The notes beneath the pieces are model-generated. The model made no database searches and was not told the origin of the DNA. It worked only from the letters and a program-made list of their open reading frames with translations. A program made the translations under genes and the position numbers. Below, one piece after another: positions 1 through 6,663 of a stretch of DNA of 9,893 nt. Within the stretch, counting starts at the first letter, position 1, and every line of letters begins with the position of its first letter. The stretch is from Clostridia bacterium (lineage in GTDB: Bacteria > Bacillota > Clostridia > Oscillospirales > CAG-272), in NCBI GenBank assembly GCA_024404655.1, contig JAKSPR010000086.1:1-9893 (forward strand), given 5' to 3'.

Positions 1-531
1 GGCACGCCCTACAATCCCTACAGCCGCGCGGACTCCCCCGACAAAGGCAAATACCGCACCATCGGCATCAACCGTACCGGCGTTATGTCCATCTGCCAGA
101 TCCGGGGAGACAAACCGGATGCCCTGAAGGCGCTGGAATGGATCTGCTTCGGCTCTACTTCCTTTGATACGATCCTGCCCGTTTATCCCCATGTCGATCA
201 TATCCCGGCTTATCTCTCTGAGGTCTCGACCGATGTTTCCACGGAGAATTTCTACTGGTGCAGCCGCCTTCTGGGCGCTCTGACCGATCCCAACTACGGA
301 ACGGCGATTCCCTATATCGAGCGTTATCAGGAAAGTGTCGCTGCCAAGGCCCGCCGGATCGTAAACGAATATGACCGGCGCATTATCGAAACCGGAGATA
401 CTTCCCTTTTCGCAGAAGCCAACGACAAGCTCTGCGAAATGGCAAAGCGGGAGACCCAGTCGACCCTCAACGCCGTCGTCGCCGACGCCAGCCGCAATAT
501 GAAAAACGGTTATAACCGCGGAGATCACTGA
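1..531 (+). CDS. C69-family dipeptidase, C-terminal part (5' end outside window)
   Basis: The frame is open from base 1 and ends in TGA at 529-531, giving 176 residues of a longer protein. It begins GTPYNPYSR and continues with RTIGINRTGVMSICQIR, then a PVYPHVDHIPAYL stretch and ENFYWCSRLLGAL. This order (GTPY, R-T, Q-x-R, P-x-Y, then FYW-x-x-R) matches the C-terminal third of peptidase family C69/U34 dipeptidases such as lactobacillal PepD. These are N-terminal-nucleophile hydrolases that cleave dipeptides in the cytoplasm. The catalytic cysteine lies near the N-terminus in this family and is outside the window, so activity cannot be judged here. Family members are usually around 470-550 residues, so roughly two thirds is missing. 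A strong terminator follows 12 nt after the stop, so it is not co-transcribed with the next gene. The family call is from recalled motifs, not a search. Confidence 0.8.
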   Translation, partial: GTPYNPYSRADSPDKGKYRTIGINRTGVMSICQIRGDKPDALKALEWICFGSTSFDTILPVYPHVDHIPAYLSEVSTDVSTENFYWCSRLLGALTDPNYGTAIPYIERYQESVAAKARRIVNEYDRRIIETGDTSLFAEANDKLCEMAKRETQSTLNAVVADASRNMKNGYNRGDH

Positions 532-543
532 TCCACATATCCC

Positions 544-580
544 AAACCCGGCAGATATTCCCGTCTGCCGGGTTTTTCTT
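544..580 (+). terminator. Intrinsic terminator of the dipeptidase gene
   Basis: A perfect 12-bp stem pairs AAACCCGGCAGA (544-555) with TCTGCCGGGTTT (564-575) around an 8-nt loop, and the run continues as TTTTTCTT. It begins 12 nt after the dipeptidase stop codon. The opposite strand has no U-rich tail, so it acts on the plus strand only. Confidence 0.92.
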
Positions 581-626
581 GTTATTTCCGATAAAAAATC
601 CCAATGAACTTTAGACAAAAAGTGAA

Positions 627-656
627 TGGAAAAACCGTCGTATTCTATGATATAAT
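627..656 (+). promoter_or_regulatory. SigA-type promoter of the first lipoprotein gene
   Basis: A consensus TATAAT (651-656) is preceded directly by TGA, giving an extended -10 (TGnTATAAT). A weak -35 match, TGGAAA (627-632), sits 18 bp upstream and agrees with TTGACA at 4 of 6 positions. Predicted transcription starts near 663, leaving about 30 nt of leader before the ATG at 693. Confidence 0.7.
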
Positions 657-676
657 ATACTTGTTAATTTTATCCG

Positions 677-696
677 AAAGGAACATTATGTTATGA
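677..696 (+). promoter_or_regulatory. Ribosome binding site with a decoy ATG before the true start
   Basis: The Shine-Dalgarno AAAGGAA (677-683) lies 9 nt before the ATG at 693, which opens the long frame. Between them is another ATG (688) that reads ATG TTA TGA. Its stop overlaps the true start codon (TTATGA). The true start is chosen by spacing and by the lipoprotein signal that follows it. Whether the start-stop pair is translated is not known. Confidence 0.6.
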
Positions 697-2150
697 AAAA
701 GAAATTTCTTTCCACGGCAATCCTTTCCGCAATGGTTCTTTCTTTTGCCGCCTGCGGCGATACGCCTGCAGCCCCTGTCGAGACCGCAGCAAACCCCTCC
801 GCGGCGACAGATACAGCTGCCGTCACAGAGCCGGAGATCACCGATAATCTGCCCGATACCGATCTTGGCGGATATGATTTCTCCATCTTCCATTTTGATG
901 AATCCTGGCTGACCTGGGCAAAGACCCAGCTGGATGCAGAAGCCGAAAACGGCGAGCTGCTCAACGACGCCATCTATGCCCGCAACCGCACCATTGAAGA
1001 GCGTTTCAACTGCAACATCAACATTTTTGAGCAGGAGATGGTTCAGGCAAGCGACGTCCAGAAAGAGGTCATGGCGGGTGACTCCACCTACGACGTGTGG
1101 CTGACCTACGATATCTGGCTGCTCGGCTGCATCCAGTATCTGATGCCCTTTGAAAATCTCCCCTATATCGATCTGAACGCCGAATGGTGGAATCCGCTGG
1201 CAACCAACGTTTTCACCCTCCGCGGCGATCACTATGCGGCAGCGGGCAACTACAGTCTGTCCGTGCTCTCCCGCGCCTCCGGTTTTGCATTCAACAAGAC
1301 CATTTACAATAACCTTGATATGGGCTATTCCCTCTATGAACTGGTTAATTCCGGCAAATGGACCATTGACAAGCTGTTTGAGATCGCACAGGCATCCTAC
1401 TCCGACCTGAACGGTAACGGTCAGATCGACGAAGGCGATCTGTTCGGCATCGGCGGCTCCTGGAAGGAATTCTATAACCGCATGATGCTGGGCTCCGGCA
1501 TTCAGTACGTCGCAAAGGATTCGGATGACTTCCCGGTCTTCACGCTGCCTACCGACGAGGGCGCTATCAACAAGATCCAGTACATTTACGATCTGTTCCA
1601 GGATAAGCGCGTATACAACAATCTGGGCAACAACGTTGACAACAGCGGCGGTATGGGGGACTTCAAGAACGAGACACAGTTGTTCGTCGTCGATAACCTC
1701 CTGGGTCTGGAAAACAAGCGCAGCTACGATATCGACATCGGCTTCATCCCCACGCCCAAATTTGACGAAGCCCAGACCCAGTATTATGCCCCCGCTTTCG
1801 GTGCGGAAGTATCCATTCTCTTGAAGACTCTGCCCGAAGAAAAGTGGGAGACCGTCGGTCTGCTTCTGGAGGCCATGGCTTTTGAGACCAACAAGTCCGT
1901 TATTCCGATGTACAAGGAAGTCCTTCTGAAAACGAAGTATGCCCGCGACAACGAATCCGAATCCATGATCGACATCATCATCGACTCCATCAGCTTTGAA
2001 TTCGGTCTGAACGCATGGCAGGAAACCGTTGCCAATCCCCTTGTCACCGGTGTCTTCATGAAGAACGGCAACATCGCCTCCACCCTTGCAAAGATGGAAA
2101 AGAGCGTTGCAAACGAAATCAAGAAGCTCGACAAAAATCTTGGACAGTAA
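693..2150 (+). CDS. Extracellular solute-binding lipoprotein (ABC sugar transporter type), paralogue 1
   Basis: This is a 485-residue lipoprotein that should capture a solute, probably an oligosaccharide, on the outer face of the membrane for an ABC importer. Residues 1-21 form a lipoprotein signal: MKKK, a hydrophobic core, then FAAC with the lipid-bearing Cys at 21. An Ala/Thr/Pro-rich linker follows to about residue 50, then DNLPDTDLGG, shared with its two paralogues. Mid-protein features are SGKWT (220-224) and a canonical 12-residue EF-hand-like loop, D238-x-N240-x-N242-G-x-I-D246-x-x-D249. The C-terminal half has a P-x-Y-x-E-x-x-L-K-x-K motif found in all three. Length suits family 1 solute-binding proteins, which are usually 400-550 residues. 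It is flanked by terminators on both sides and has its own promoter, so it is probably monocistronic. Substrate cannot be read from the sequence, and no permease or ATPase gene is nearby. Confidence 0.87.
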   Translation: MKKKFLSTAILSAMVLSFAACGDTPAAPVETAANPSAATDTAAVTEPEITDNLPDTDLGGYDFSIFHFDESWLTWAKTQLDAEAENGELLNDAIYARNRTIEERFNCNINIFEQEMVQASDVQKEVMAGDSTYDVWLTYDIWLLGCIQYLMPFENLPYIDLNAEWWNPLATNVFTLRGDHYAAAGNYSLSVLSRASGFAFNKTIYNNLDMGYSLYELVNSGKWTIDKLFEIAQASYSDLNGNGQIDEGDLFGIGGSWKEFYNRMMLGSGIQYVAKDSDDFPVFTLPTDEGAINKIQYIYDLFQDKRVYNNLGNNVDNSGGMGDFKNETQLFVVDNLLGLENKRSYDIDIGFIPTPKFDEAQTQYYAPAFGAEVSILLKTLPEEKWETVGLLLEAMAFETNKSVIPMYKEVLLKTKYARDNESESMIDIIIDSISFEFGLNAWQETVANPLVTGVFMKNGNIASTLAKMEKSVANEIKKLDKNLGQ

Positions 2151-2180
2151 TCCTTCATCAGCCGTTTCAGTAAACAAAAC

Positions 2181-2224
2181 ATGCCCGGTAAAGCCTTATC
2201 CGCTTTACCGGGCATTCATGTTTT
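2181..2224. terminator. Bidirectional intrinsic terminator between convergent lipoprotein genes
   Basis: A perfect 14-bp stem pairs ATGCCCGGTAAAGC (2181-2194) with GCTTTACCGGGCAT (2202-2215) around a 7-nt loop. On the plus strand the downstream run is TCATGTTTT. On the minus strand it is GTTTTGTTT. The hairpin lies between the stop of the plus-strand gene (2150) and the stop of the minus-strand gene (2233) and can serve both. AAAACATG and CATGTTTT at the edges offer an alternative outer pairing. Confidence 0.88.
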
Positions 2225-2232
2225 ATGGAGTT

Positions 2233-3699
2233 TTAATCAGCAAAACCTGCAAGAACCTTATCCAGACGGCGCTGTGCGGGCTTCAGGTTCTTCTGATACA
2301 TGGAAGCCACATCCTTGGAGCCGCCGGTCTTTGTGAAGTTCATACGGGAACCAAGCAGGTGTGCGAAGCCTTCCCAGTTGTCGTAGCAGTACGCGAAGGA
2401 AACGGTCAGGTTATCGTTGATGATACCCAGCATCTCCACGTCGTCGGGAGAATCCGCGATCTTACCCTTCAGGGTGATCTCATAGTATGCGGGAATGATA
2501 TCATAGTAACCGTAGTAGGTCATCGCCTCGAAGATGTAGCCTGCAAATTCGGGGTTCTGGGTCGTGATCGGAATACTGAACAGGGACGGGCATGCAAAGA
2601 CGTAGTAGCCGTCCTGCTGCTCATCATATTTCGGCATCGGAGCAACACCATAGGAAATATCCGCTTCACGATAGAACTGATTTGCAAAATACAGATGAGA
2701 GAATGCGTATGCCGCATGGCCGTTAGCAAACAGCGGAGGCAGGTAATCCGGGTCATCCTTCTGATAGGAGGAAAGCAGCACGCCGTTGGTACCATAGTAC
2801 CAGTCATAGATCTTTTCGACCAGAGAAACGGTCTTATCGGACATGACGGAGAACTCTCTGCCGCCGTCAGCGGTGGGAGCAAGAACGGAGGTCTTGGTGG
2901 AAACAAGGAAGCCGTTCTGGGACGGATAGGTCATAAAGCCATAAATGTCTTCAATATCATGGGTACCGTTGCCGTTGACGTCCTGATAGAGATCCTTGGT
3001 CTGGGAGATCAGCTCATCCATGGTCCACTTGCCGGATCTGACCATATCATAGGGGAATACCATATCGTTTGCGCTCAGGATATCCTTATTGAATACAAGA
3101 ACCTTGGCGGAAGCCAGCTGGTTATAGTTGATGCCGGAGCAGATGGTGAACATCTTGCCGTAGACGGTCATTTCATCAACGTACTGCTTCGGCCACCAGG
3201 GCTTGGATAAGTCCAGATTCGGGACCTCATAAAGGTTCATAAAGTAACCGGCGATGGCGTTGTTGCAGGTACCGACAACGTGACCGTAGATCAGCTCAAA
3301 CGCATCGTCGCCTGCAAGAACAAAGCGGGAGACCATATTGCCGTGCTCGTTGTATTCGGTGACGGAATTGTCCAGCGTCAGTTTGAAGTTGTACTTCTCC
3401 ATCATCATGCTGTTTCTCTTATAGATCGCATCGTTGACGCCTTCACCGTTCAGAGAATCCGCATAGAGAGATTCTGCATCGGATTCTGCGTAGCAGGAGA
3501 TACGGTATTCGGCACCGCCGAAATCCATATCCGGAAGACCGAGTTCGGGGCGGGGATCAACGGCTTCGGTCAGGGCTTCGGTTGCGTTTCCGCCATTCGG
3601 CGTCTGTGTCTCTGTGGGAGTTTTGGTCTCATCACCGCAGGATGCAAATGCAAGCAGAAGTGTTGCTGCAGCAAGGGTAAGGGATAACTGTTTTTTCAT
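2233..3699 (-). CDS. Extracellular solute-binding lipoprotein (ABC sugar transporter type), paralogue 2
   Basis: This is a 488-residue solute-binding lipoprotein on the minus strand. The start is ATG at 3699, not the far-upstream ATG at 3846: only 3699 gives a signal peptide (MKKQ, hydrophobic core, FASC with Cys at 21) and a GGAG site 10 nt upstream. A Thr/Pro-rich linker leads to LGLPDMDFGG, then the fold shared with its neighbours. SGKWT is at 222-226. An EF-hand-like loop has D240, N242, N244, G245, D248 and D251. The protein is rich in Tyr, Trp and Phe (for example KPWWP near 166-170, and YYGYYDIIPAYYE near 395-407), as expected of a carbohydrate-binding cleft. It converges with paralogue 1 and diverges from paralogue 3. 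The family is clear, but the ligand is unknown and no importer subunits are in the window. Confidence 0.87.
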   Translation of the reverse strand: MKKQLSLTLAAATLLLAFASCGDETKTPTETQTPNGGNATEALTEAVDPRPELGLPDMDFGGAEYRISCYAESDAESLYADSLNGEGVNDAIYKRNSMMMEKYNFKLTLDNSVTEYNEHGNMVSRFVLAGDDAFELIYGHVVGTCNNAIAGYFMNLYEVPNLDLSKPWWPKQYVDEMTVYGKMFTICSGINYNQLASAKVLVFNKDILSANDMVFPYDMVRSGKWTMDELISQTKDLYQDVNGNGTHDIEDIYGFMTYPSQNGFLVSTKTSVLAPTADGGREFSVMSDKTVSLVEKIYDWYYGTNGVLLSSYQKDDPDYLPPLFANGHAAYAFSHLYFANQFYREADISYGVAPMPKYDEQQDGYYVFACPSLFSIPITTQNPEFAGYIFEAMTYYGYYDIIPAYYEITLKGKIADSPDDVEMLGIINDNLTVSFAYCYDNWEGFAHLLGSRMNFTKTGGSKDVASMYQKNLKPAQRRLDKVLAGFAD

Positions 3700-3700
3700 T

Positions 3701-3713
3701 TTATGACATCTCC
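3701..3713 (-). promoter_or_regulatory. Ribosome binding site that fixes the paralogue 2 start
   Basis: On the minus strand GGAG (3713-3710, within TTGGAG) lies 10 nt before the ATG at 3699. An out-of-frame ATG TCA TAA runs directly from the GGAG to just before the start. It has no room for its own ribosome site, so it is unlikely to be used. Confidence 0.65.
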
Positions 3714-3748
3714 AATCCAGATGATAAATTATATTCTTCGTGATATGC

Positions 3749-3763
3749 CGGGAGGGAATCCCG
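3749..3763 (-). promoter_or_regulatory. Small hairpin in the paralogue 2 leader
   Basis: CGGGA (3749-3753) and TCCCG (3759-3763) form a 5-bp stem with loop GGGAA. ATGC/GCAT sequences flank it but are offset by one base. If transcription starts near 3774, this sits in the 5' untranslated leader of the paralogue 2 mRNA. It could be a structured leader or an operator half-site pair. No known riboswitch is recognised. Confidence 0.3.
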
Positions 3764-3780
3764 ATGCATACAGAAATCTC

Positions 3781-3807
3781 ATTATAAGCATAGCACACTT
3801 TGATCAA
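3781..3807 (-). promoter_or_regulatory. Candidate promoter of paralogue 2
   Basis: The minus strand carries a consensus TATAAT at 3786-3781. Upstream is only a weak -35 candidate, TTGATC (3807-3802), at a short 15-bp spacing, overlapping the 8-bp palindrome TTGATCAA (3800-3807). A second minus-strand TATAAT at 3733-3728 is closer to the gene but has no -35 and no extended -10. One of the two probably drives the gene. Confidence 0.42.
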
Positions 3808-3834
3808 AAAATCAACCGCATTCCGCGATTTTTT
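3806..3834. repeat. Inverted repeat in the divergent control region
   Basis: AAAAAATC (3806-3813) and GATTTTTT (3827-3834) are perfect reverse complements around a 13-nt spacer. The repeat sits between the start regions of paralogues 2 and 3. It could be a regulator site or a transcription-boundary hairpin. It is too AT-rich to call with confidence. Confidence 0.4.
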
Positions 3835-3848
3835 CCTCCGATACATAA

Positions 3849-3948
3849 AAAATTATTTCAGGGACAATTCATGAATGGGAAAGGTCAATTTCGGAAGCAG
3901 TCTTGCAATTCCGCCTGCCCTGTGCTATAATTGATAAAATTATTTCAG
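3849..3948 (+). repeat. Pair of 13-bp direct repeats around the paralogue 3 promoter
   Basis: AAAATTATTTCAG occurs at 3849-3861 and again at 3936-3948, starting 87 bp apart. The second copy covers the predicted transcription start of paralogue 3 and the first lies upstream of its -35. The arrangement is like paired operator sites, but the sequence is AT-rich and no regulator gene is in the window. Confidence 0.5.
3903..3931 (+). promoter_or_regulatory. SigA-type promoter of paralogue 3
   Basis: TTGCAA (3903-3908) and consensus TATAAT (3926-3931) are separated by 17 bp. The -10 is extended by TGC directly upstream. Transcription would start near 3938, giving a leader of about 35 nt. This rules out an in-frame TTG at 3931 as a start, since it lies within the promoter. 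Confidence 0.8.
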
Positions 3949-3972
3949 AATAAGAAAAGTGAGGTTTTCATC

Positions 3973-5454
3973 ATGACCGCCAACCGTTCCGCCGCTGCAC
4001 TGCTTCTGGCTGCTCTGGTGCTCACCACCGCAGCTTCCTGCGGTTCCTCCGATAATACTCCCGCCCAGACGGAAAAGAAGGACAATACCCTCGCACCCGT
4101 CGAAACAGAAGTCATCGACTACGCCGACAACCTGCCGGATGACCTTGATTTCGGAGGCTACACGCTGCGTCTCTATGCCGGTGATACCTCCACCATCTGC
4201 TTCACCGCCGATGAATCCGCAGACTTCATCAATGACAAATTCTATAAGCGCAATCTGCAGATGCTGGACAGACTGAATCTGCAGATGGTTACCAAGTCCG
4301 ATACCACTGCGCCCTGGGACAACTTCACCGCCGATATCCGCAAGTCCGTTCTGTCCGATATGGATGAATATGACTTCCTCATGGGTGCCAACTGGTACAC
4401 CACCGGCTTTGTTTTTGACGGTCTGGTACAGGACCTCTCCGAGGCACCCTATATCAACATCGACAGAGAATACTGGGCAACCGACTATATCAAGGGTATG
4501 TCCTATAAAGGCCACTATTATTTTCTCTCCGGCCCCATCGAAAAGACCTATCTTTCCAACATGTGCTGCACCTTTGCCAACAAGAACCTCTGGAACAGCC
4601 TCTATGACGGCTCTGTCCATGAGATGGTCGATTCCGGCAAATGGACACTGGATGCGCTGAAAGGCTACATCACCGAGGTCTATCAGGATCTGAACGGCGA
4701 CGCCCGCATCGACGAATATGACCGTGTTGCTTTGGCTCTCGGTTCCGACCACGCCGTTGAGCGTAATGTCAGCGCTGCCGGCATCATGGTCGCTCCTTTT
4801 GATGCAGACGGTGTTCCGCACCTGAACTTCATCGACGACTCCGCACCGCTGGTCAGCTTCTGGGAGAAGTGGTTTGAGATCAAGACCAGCCCCCGCTGCC
4901 TGCGCGTCAACTGGGACGCCGAAACCACGCCCAACACCACCAACGCCATTCTGGATATCTTCAAGCAGGGACACATGCTGTTTGCCTTTGCCTTCCTGCG
5001 TGATACCGAATCCACCCTGCGCGATATGAACGACGACTACGCAATTCTGCCGCTGCCCAAGCTGGATGAAGCGCAGAAGGACTACGTCTCCATCCTCGCA
5101 GACCAGAACCTGATCGCCGCTATCCCGCGCACCGCTACGGAAGAAGGCTCCGGCGCTGCTCTTGCGTTCCTGGAAGCATGTGCTGCCGAGACCTACCGTT
5201 CCATCTACCCGGCATACTTTGAGGATGCATTGAAGAACAAGTACATCCGTGATGAAGAATCCGTCAAGACCATCAACCAGCTTGCCCAGCACTCTGCTGC
5301 AGACTTCGGCTCGCTGTATATTGATATCGGTTTTGCAAACTTCGTCCGCTATGAAGTCAGCGATGCCAACATCGCCTCCGCTGTGCAGAAGAAGAGCAAG
5401 ATCTTCAATAAGCAGCTGGACAAGATGCTGGAAGCACTGGAAGGCAACGCATAA
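3973..5454 (+). CDS. Extracellular solute-binding lipoprotein (ABC sugar transporter type), paralogue 3
   Basis: This 493-residue solute-binding lipoprotein is transcribed away from paralogue 2. The ATG at 3973 is preceded by GAGG (3961-3964) at 8 nt and begins a signal peptide: N-terminal Arg, an Ala/Leu-rich core, then AASC with Cys at 23. The linker ends in DNLPDDLDFGG. SGKWT is at 221-225. The EF-hand-like loop has D239, N241, D243, D247 and D250 but Ala at loop position 6, where Gly is usual. The C-terminal region has IYPAYFEDALKNKY, matching the P-x-Y-x-E motif of the other two. The protein ends in a Lys-rich helix (KKSKIFNKQLDKML), also seen at the ends of the other two. It has its own promoter and terminator. 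It is expected to bind a sugar or oligosaccharide outside the cell; the ligand is unknown. Confidence 0.87.
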   Translation: MTANRSAAALLLAALVLTTAASCGSSDNTPAQTEKKDNTLAPVETEVIDYADNLPDDLDFGGYTLRLYAGDTSTICFTADESADFINDKFYKRNLQMLDRLNLQMVTKSDTTAPWDNFTADIRKSVLSDMDEYDFLMGANWYTTGFVFDGLVQDLSEAPYINIDREYWATDYIKGMSYKGHYYFLSGPIEKTYLSNMCCTFANKNLWNSLYDGSVHEMVDSGKWTLDALKGYITEVYQDLNGDARIDEYDRVALALGSDHAVERNVSAAGIMVAPFDADGVPHLNFIDDSAPLVSFWEKWFEIKTSPRCLRVNWDAETTPNTTNAILDIFKQGHMLFAFAFLRDTESTLRDMNDDYAILPLPKLDEAQKDYVSILADQNLIAAIPRTATEEGSGAALAFLEACAAETYRSIYPAYFEDALKNKYIRDEESVKTINQLAQHSAADFGSLYIDIGFANFVRYEVSDANIASAVQKKSKIFNKQLDKMLEALEGNA

Positions 5455-5464
5455 GGTTTTCAAA

Positions 5465-5518
5465 AAAAACTGCCCTTTGGAAAGAGGATCTGTCATCCTC
5501 CTCCAAAGGGCAGTTTTT
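5465..5518. terminator. Long bidirectional terminator between paralogue 3 and the glycosidase operon
   Basis: A perfect 17-bp outer stem pairs 5465-5481 (A5, CTGCCCTTTGGA) with 5502-5518. An inner 6-bp stem, GAGGAT/ATCCTC (5484-5489 with 5495-5500), continues the hairpin with a 5-nt loop. The plus strand ends in T5 and the minus strand in T8. It begins 10 nt after the paralogue 3 stop and lies 179 nt beyond the end of the minus-strand glycosidase gene, so it can end transcription from both sides. Confidence 0.9.
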
Positions 5519-5697
5519 GTATCCGTTCATCCTGGTCTCTGCTCTCGGCATGTTTTCTGCGATTACCGATACTGTAGGATGACCGGCAAGGGCTTTGCGC
5601 TCGCCCTTGCAGTCTTCGCAGGCATCCTCGCCTGATTGATACTGCGTATAGGGTATTTGAAAGCTATGGAACTGTTCTGTTTTTTTCTGTCTGACCG
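5519..5697. other. Intergenic stretch, possible 3' untranslated region with hydrophobic reading-frame fragments
   Basis: No convincing gene is present. If the minus-strand operon ends at the 5465-5518 hairpin, this is its 3' untranslated region. It holds an 8-bp hairpin, GCAAGGGC/GCCCTTGC (5586-5593 with 5603-5610), without a U-tract. On the plus strand a short hydrophobic frame (5520-5582, ending AITDTVG) stops in an ATGA. There a second frame opens (5579-5635, MTGKGFALALAVFAGILA). Neither has a ribosome binding site. They may be debris of a membrane-protein gene or chance. Confidence 0.4.
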
Positions 5698-6663
5698 TTA
5701 CCAGAACCAGCCGCTCGGATACCCCTTGTCGCTCCAGTCATAATCCCGGATGCGGGCGTATTCCTCGTCGGTGATCTTTAAGATCGTGCCGTGCTTATAG
5801 CCGTAAGGGAAAGAGAACTCTTCATCGGCGCGGCGGAAGATGCCGGTCGTGATATCCTCGCTGACAAAGGGAACATATCCCTGTCCTGCTCCCGGCACGC
5901 CGTAGTAGTCAAGGAACAGGCAGTACCGTCCGTCGTCCAGCTCCACAGCGGTGGGCGCTTCATAGAGACCGCGCTCGATGACATCTCCCACACAGCGGTC
6001 AAAACAGTCCATACGGCGGTAAGGGCCTGTGATCGTATCCGCTTCGTACATGCGGATGCTGCAGACCTCCCCGGCCTTGCCGAACATATAGTATTTCCCC
6101 GCTTTTGCATATACGGCGGAGTCGATGATCTCACTGCGTTCTTCCTCGTGAAGCACCTTCGGTTCCGTAAAGTGTTCAAAGTCGGCAGTATAGGTATAAA
6201 TGATGCGCTTGCTCTTATAGTCATCGTAAGACCACGAGGACGACCAGTGCAGCATGAATGCCTGCTTTTCTTCATCCCAGATCGCATCCGGTGCCCAGAC
6301 GCAGCCGAAGCAGGAACCCATATCCGCAAGGCGCGATTCCGTCCAGTGGACAAGATCGTCGGATTCCCAGATCACAAGTCCTGTACTGCCCTGGGTGCCC
6401 ACCTTGCTCCAGAATTCCGGGCGGTAGAGGCGGCAGCCGTAGGAAACGGACAGATCCGTTGCGACGATGTAAATGCGCCCCGTCTTCGGATGGCGGACGA
6501 TGGTAAAATCTCTGACGCCTTTGGTACCGACGTAGCTCCAGAGGACAGGTTTGCCGTCGTTGACTGCTTCCCAATGGAAACCGTCGCGGCTGATACCGAA
6601 ATAGACCTGCTCACCGTCCGGCGTGGTCTTTTCGCGGAAATGGGCAAATAAATATGCGCTCAT
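5698..6663 (-). CDS. GH43-type glycoside hydrolase (five-bladed beta-propeller), cytoplasmic
   Basis: This 321-residue protein resembles glycoside hydrolase family 43, whose members release arabinose, xylose or related sugars from plant polysaccharide fragments. Typical features are GVRDFTIVRH (Asp52), an ATDLS strand, WAPDAIWD (Asp126, the likely pKa-modulating Asp), YEAPTAVE (Glu235, the likely general acid) and KHGTIL (His291, matching the conserved propeller-centre His). Repeated YYMFGK- and YCLFLDYY-like strands fit propeller blades. There is no signal peptide, so it should act on imported oligosaccharides. Its ATG overlaps the stop of the upstream glycosidase gene by 4 nt (ATGA at 6663-6660), indicating translational coupling. 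Roles of individual residues are inferred from family motifs. Exact specificity cannot be told. Other propeller glycosidases (GH117, GH130) are less likely. Confidence 0.82.
   Translation of the reverse strand: MSAYLFAHFREKTTPDGEQVYFGISRDGFHWEAVNDGKPVLWSYVGTKGVRDFTIVRHPKTGRIYIVATDLSVSYGCRLYRPEFWSKVGTQGSTGLVIWESDDLVHWTESRLADMGSCFGCVWAPDAIWDEEKQAFMLHWSSSWSYDDYKSKRIIYTYTADFEHFTEPKVLHEEERSEIIDSAVYAKAGKYYMFGKAGEVCSIRMYEADTITGPYRRMDCFDRCVGDVIERGLYEAPTAVELDDGRYCLFLDYYGVPGAGQGYVPFVSEDITTGIFRRADEEFSFPYGYKHGTILKITDEEYARIRDYDWSDKGYPSGWFW

Noticed and set aside
1404..1439. Dockerin module suggested by the D-x-N-G-x-G-x-x-D loop
   Set aside because: Dockerins carry two such loops in a 60-70 residue module. 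Here there is a single loop inside a solute-binding fold.
645..2177. A 510-codon open frame antisense to paralogue 1
   Set aside because: It mirrors the codon bias of the real lipoprotein gene on the other strand. It has a Cys/Gly/Val-rich product without recognisable domains and no ribosome site, and it runs through the terminator-flanked ends of the real gene.
2086..3210. A 374-codon plus-strand frame across the 2181-2224 terminator
   Set aside because: It crosses a strong terminator and two convergent gene ends, and its product is a shadow of paralogue 2.
3700..3846. Upstream in-frame extension of paralogue 2
   Set aside because: It would put 49 residues before a perfect lipoprotein signal and would span the candidate promoters. 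The start at 3699 has the proper ribosome site.
3931..3972. Upstream TTG start for paralogue 3
   Set aside because: The TTG overlaps the -10 hexamer, upstream of the likely transcription start.
3940..5496. A 518-codon open frame antisense to paralogue 3
   Set aside because: Same cause: stop codons are rare in this antisense frame because of codon choice in the sense gene. The sense strand has promoter, ribosome site, signal peptide and terminator.
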